Shown here piece after piece: positions 61,853 through 64,000 of a stretch of DNA of 64,000 nt. Numbering within the stretch: the stretch's first letter is position 1; each line of letters starts with the position of its first letter. A program made the position numbers and the translations under genes. The stretch comes from Amycolatopsis acididurans (GTDB lineage Bacteria > Actinomycetota > Actinomycetes > Mycobacteriales > Pseudonocardiaceae): contig NZ_JAAXLS010000002.1 of assembly GCF_012328925.1 (NCBI RefSeq), positions 372,001 through 436,000 of the forward strand, given 5' to 3'. A model generated the notes under the pieces. It ran no database searches and was not told the origin of the DNA. It worked only from the letters and a program-made list of their open reading frames with translations.

Positions 61853-62292
61853 CGTTGTGAACGCCTGCCATCGCGCCCCGCGGTGACCAGCCACCGGGTC
61901 CAGCGCGAGACGGTGTCGTCGGCCGCCATGACCTGTACCCGGACATCGCGCACGGTTCCACCGGCCACCGAGCCGGTCGAGGTCCGGATGATCTCGGGAA
62001 GGTCGATCTCGTCTATCACACCGTTTACGATGCGGGGCAGATCGAGTTCGTCGAGCACGACGGTCACGAGTGCGGGCACGACGTCGCGGTACCGGCGCTC
62101 CGCCTCGGCGCGCAGCGCGAGCCGCTGGTGGTAGCCGATTTCGCCGAACGTCCGCAGCGGCCACGGCCACGTCCTGGGCTGTGGCAATCCACGCAGGAGC
62201 GCACCGCACGTCCGGACGCCGATCGAGGTCGTGATCACCGCGGCTCCGAAGGCCACGTCCAGCAGTGATGCTCGCTTGCCGGGCTCGGTCAC
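61849..62292 (-). CDS. Conserved hypothetical protein in the RDD-DUF2252 operon
   Basis: A 147-residue protein: a short hydrophobic N-terminal segment (LLDVAFGAAVITTSIGVRTCGALL), an amphipathic helix (RLALRAEAERRYRDVVPALVTVVLDELDLP) and repeated acidic turns (NGVIDEIDLPEIIRT). No family name can be given. It overlaps both neighbours by four bases (GTGA at each end), so the three genes form one transcript. Confidence 0.7.
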   Translation of the reverse strand: MTEPGKRASLLDVAFGAAVITTSIGVRTCGALLRGLPQPRTWPWPLRTFGEIGYHQRLALRAEAERRYRDVVPALVTVVLDELDLPRIVNGVIDEIDLPEIIRTSTGSVAGGTVRDVRVQVMAADDTVSRWTRWLVTAGRDGRRSQR

Positions 62293-63719
62293 CGGTCCGC
62301 TCCCGCCACGACGCGGCCGGCCGCGATCGCGGCGAGCAGGTCACCGTAGTCGCGCTCGTTCTGATCCGCGTAGGCAACGGCGAAATCGGCGATCGCCTCC
62401 TCGAACACCGCTCCCGCACCGAGGTAGGCGGCGAGGGCGATCGGGTCGGCGGTACGCGCGTGCGCGCGGGCGAGGGTCCATCCGCACAACCGGCCGTACG
62501 CGAGCATCGCGGTGACGTCCATCGTCTCGACCGCGGCCGATCCCTTCCCATCGCGCAGCTGCCGTAGGTAGAAATCCCGGGGGCGCCCGTCGAATCCCTG
62601 GACCCGCACCCAGCCGAGGAACACATCACTGACGGTCTGCATCAGCCGCTGCCCCACCACGACGCGGCGCCCGGCGTTGCCGTACCTGCTCGGCCCCGCG
62701 AACCCCTCCAGCACGGAGGAATTCGCTTCCTTCGCCTGCAGGAACAGCGGGTCCCGGTCGTCATTGCCGAGCAACAGCACCATCCAGCACCGGGTACCGA
62801 CGCTGCCCACGCCGACGACCTTGCGGGCGATGTCGGCGACGGAGTAGCGATCGAGCAGCGCGCGGCGTTCCGGCTCGAGCATGTCCCGGTAGGCGCGCAG
62901 GATGACCTGGAGCCGGCCGAGGACCTCATCCGGGGGCTGCCCGATCTCGGCGAGCTCGGCGATCCGCACGATGCGCGGTGGATCGGAGGCGATACGTGGC
63001 CGCCCGTCGACCATCTCGGTGAATCGGTTGAGCGCGCCGAGATTGTCCCTGGCACGCGCCTTCGCCAGCGTCCGGTCGAGTTTCCGGCGGCGCGCCGCGT
63101 CGAGCGTCTGCGTGTAGACCGCGCGCACGCTTTCGGCGTCGGCGTGGGTGTACCAGACTTCCAGGGCTGTCGACCGCGCGAACACGCGCATCGCGCGACG
63201 GTACTCACCGATCGCGGCGAGGACGGTGTCGCGGCGCTGCCGTGGGGTGAAGCCGTTGTCGCGGCCTGCGATCTCGACGCTCGCACCGAGCCGTTTCACG
63301 TCCCACTCCCACGGTCCGGGCAGCGTCTCGTCGAAGTCGTTGATGTCGAAGACCAGCCGCCGCTCGGGCGAGGAGAACAGGCCGAAGTTGAGCAGGTGCG
63401 CGTCGCCGCAGATCTGACCGGTGAACCCTGTGCGCGGGGTGTTCGCCAGGTCGGCGGTCATCGGCAATGCGGCGCCGCGGAAATAGGTGAACGCGGAGAC
63501 GGCCATCCGCCCGTAACGCAGCGGCACGAGTTCGGGCACGCGCGCGGAGTCCTGCTGTGCCAGCAGGTCCAGCGGCGCGGGACACCCGGCGGGGCGCTCG
63601 AAATCGGCGTGCGACGATCTCGGTACCGCGGTGCGGGCGGCCTTCCCGCGAGCCGCTCGTTCGTCGCGCGTCAATCCGGCGCCCTCCACCGGCGCGCTGT
63701 CGATCGTGGATACCGCCAT
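62289..63719 (-). CDS. DUF2252 family protein
   Basis: A 476-residue protein with the DUF2252 signatures RYGRMAVSAFTYFRGAA, GFTGQICGDAHLLNFGLF, VFDINDFDETLPGPWEWDVKRL and VGVGSVGTRCW. The fold resembles aminoglycoside phosphotransferase-type kinases, with GDAHLLNFG in the place of the catalytic loop and DINDFD in the place of the metal site. The substrate is unknown. ATG 63719 (or GTG 63722) is the start. First gene of the three-gene operon. Confidence 0.87.
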   Translation of the reverse strand: MAVSTIDSAPVEGAGLTRDERAARGKAARTAVPRSSHADFERPAGCPAPLDLLAQQDSARVPELVPLRYGRMAVSAFTYFRGAALPMTADLANTPRTGFTGQICGDAHLLNFGLFSSPERRLVFDINDFDETLPGPWEWDVKRLGASVEIAGRDNGFTPRQRRDTVLAAIGEYRRAMRVFARSTALEVWYTHADAESVRAVYTQTLDAARRRKLDRTLAKARARDNLGALNRFTEMVDGRPRIASDPPRIVRIAELAEIGQPPDEVLGRLQVILRAYRDMLEPERRALLDRYSVADIARKVVGVGSVGTRCWMVLLLGNDDRDPLFLQAKEANSSVLEGFAGPSRYGNAGRRVVVGQRLMQTVSDVFLGWVRVQGFDGRPRDFYLRQLRDGKGSAAVETMDVTAMLAYGRLCGWTLARAHARTADPIALAAYLGAGAVFEEAIADFAVAYADQNERDYGDLLAAIAAGRVVAGADR

Positions 63720-63830
63720 CACCGAATCCTGCGGGCCCGGCGCGGGGCGGCCATCCCCCGTCTCGGGTGAAGCGGCACCTCATCCGGGACGGGTGACGAC
63801 GCGCGACCGGCCTGAGGCGACGCTGCCGTG

Positions 63831-64000
63831 ATGCCTGGTATGCAACGCCCTTCGCCACGTCGGCGGATATGCGCCGCGGCCGCCCTCGCCGCGGCATGCG
63901 GTGCGCTCGCGATCGGGATCGGCGCGGTGGTGCGGAATCCCCTGGAAGTCGTGAGCGCGGTACTGCTGATCGCGATCGCCGTTGCCGCGGGTTGGGACGC
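63831..64000 (+). CDS. Membrane protein, N-terminal part (runs off the window)
   Basis: From ATG 63831 (GTG 63828 directly before) the frame is open to the window end, giving 56 complete residues: a basic head (RPSPRRRICAAAALAACG) and two hydrophobic stretches (GALAIGIGAVV and VVSAVLLIAIAVAAGW). This looks like the first two helices of a membrane protein; the family cannot be named from this piece. It is divergent from the DUF2252 gene. Confidence 0.5.
   Translation, partial: MPGMQRPSPRRRICAAAALAAACGALAIGIGAVVRNPLEVVSAVLLIAIAVAAGWD

Overview
The window is high-GC DNA with many GTG starts, four-base start/stop overlaps, a SARP-type activator, large LuxR/MalT-like regulators and IclR regulators. 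This points to a filamentous actinomycete, most likely a Pseudonocardiales relative such as Amycolatopsis. That placement is inferred from gene style, not from a marker gene. No rRNA, tRNA, CRISPR array or intact insertion sequence was seen.

Bases 1-8755 form a small oxidative catabolic locus: a cut-off flavin reductase, an IclR regulator with two palindromic operator candidates, an HpaB-type flavin monooxygenase, an F420/NADP reductase-like protein, a 1,022-residue ATPase/SARP activator, a second flavin reductase and an M20 amidohydrolase with no normal start codon. Bases 8756-10488 are a decayed stretch with gene remnants and an AT-rich patch. Bases 10489-16280 hold a drug-type MFS exporter, an unrecognised 842-residue protein paired with an M14-like carboxypeptidase, and a DUF202 protein.

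The most interesting part is 16404-41503, read here as an organosulfonate island. A nearly complete sulfoacetate route can be assigned: an MFS importer (SauU-like), an ADP-forming acyl-CoA ligase pair (SucCD/SauCD-like), an acylating sulfoacetaldehyde dehydrogenase (SauS-like), sulfoacetaldehyde acetyltransferase (Xsc), phosphate acetyltransferase (Pta) and an IclR regulator (SauR-like). A nine-gene minus-strand operon (32581 down to 19942), eight of whose genes overlap their neighbours, adds a second MFS transporter, a three-subunit biotin-dependent carboxylase with a pyruvate-carboxylase-type transferase, a beta-keto acid cleavage enzyme (BKACE), an amidase, a fused FeS/NrfD protein, a cytoplasmic molybdoenzyme and its TorD-type chaperone. 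The last three resemble SoeABC sulfite dehydrogenase, which would remove the sulfite made by Xsc. The promoters of this operon, sauS, sauU, the regulator and xsc all carry a TTCCA-N5-TGGAA-like palindrome, usually just downstream of a recognisable -35/-10 pair, so they probably form one regulon. The carboxylase-BKACE-amidase module has no described role with sulfoacetate; a route by which a sulfo-ketone is carboxylated and then cleaved to sulfoacetyl-CoA is proposed as a hypothesis.

Bases 41763-46738 encode an MreB homologue and, convergent to it, a single 989-residue polypeptide that fuses a SEDS (RodA/FtsW) polymerase to a class B penicillin-binding protein. Bases 46882-64000 are mostly small membrane, stress and envelope genes: CMD-family, LapA, AI-2E transporter, MFS, HdeD, potassium channel, SHOCT, archease-like, two tandem LuxR/MalT-like regulators, a lipoprotein, RDD and DUF2252. 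This last region looks ordinary.
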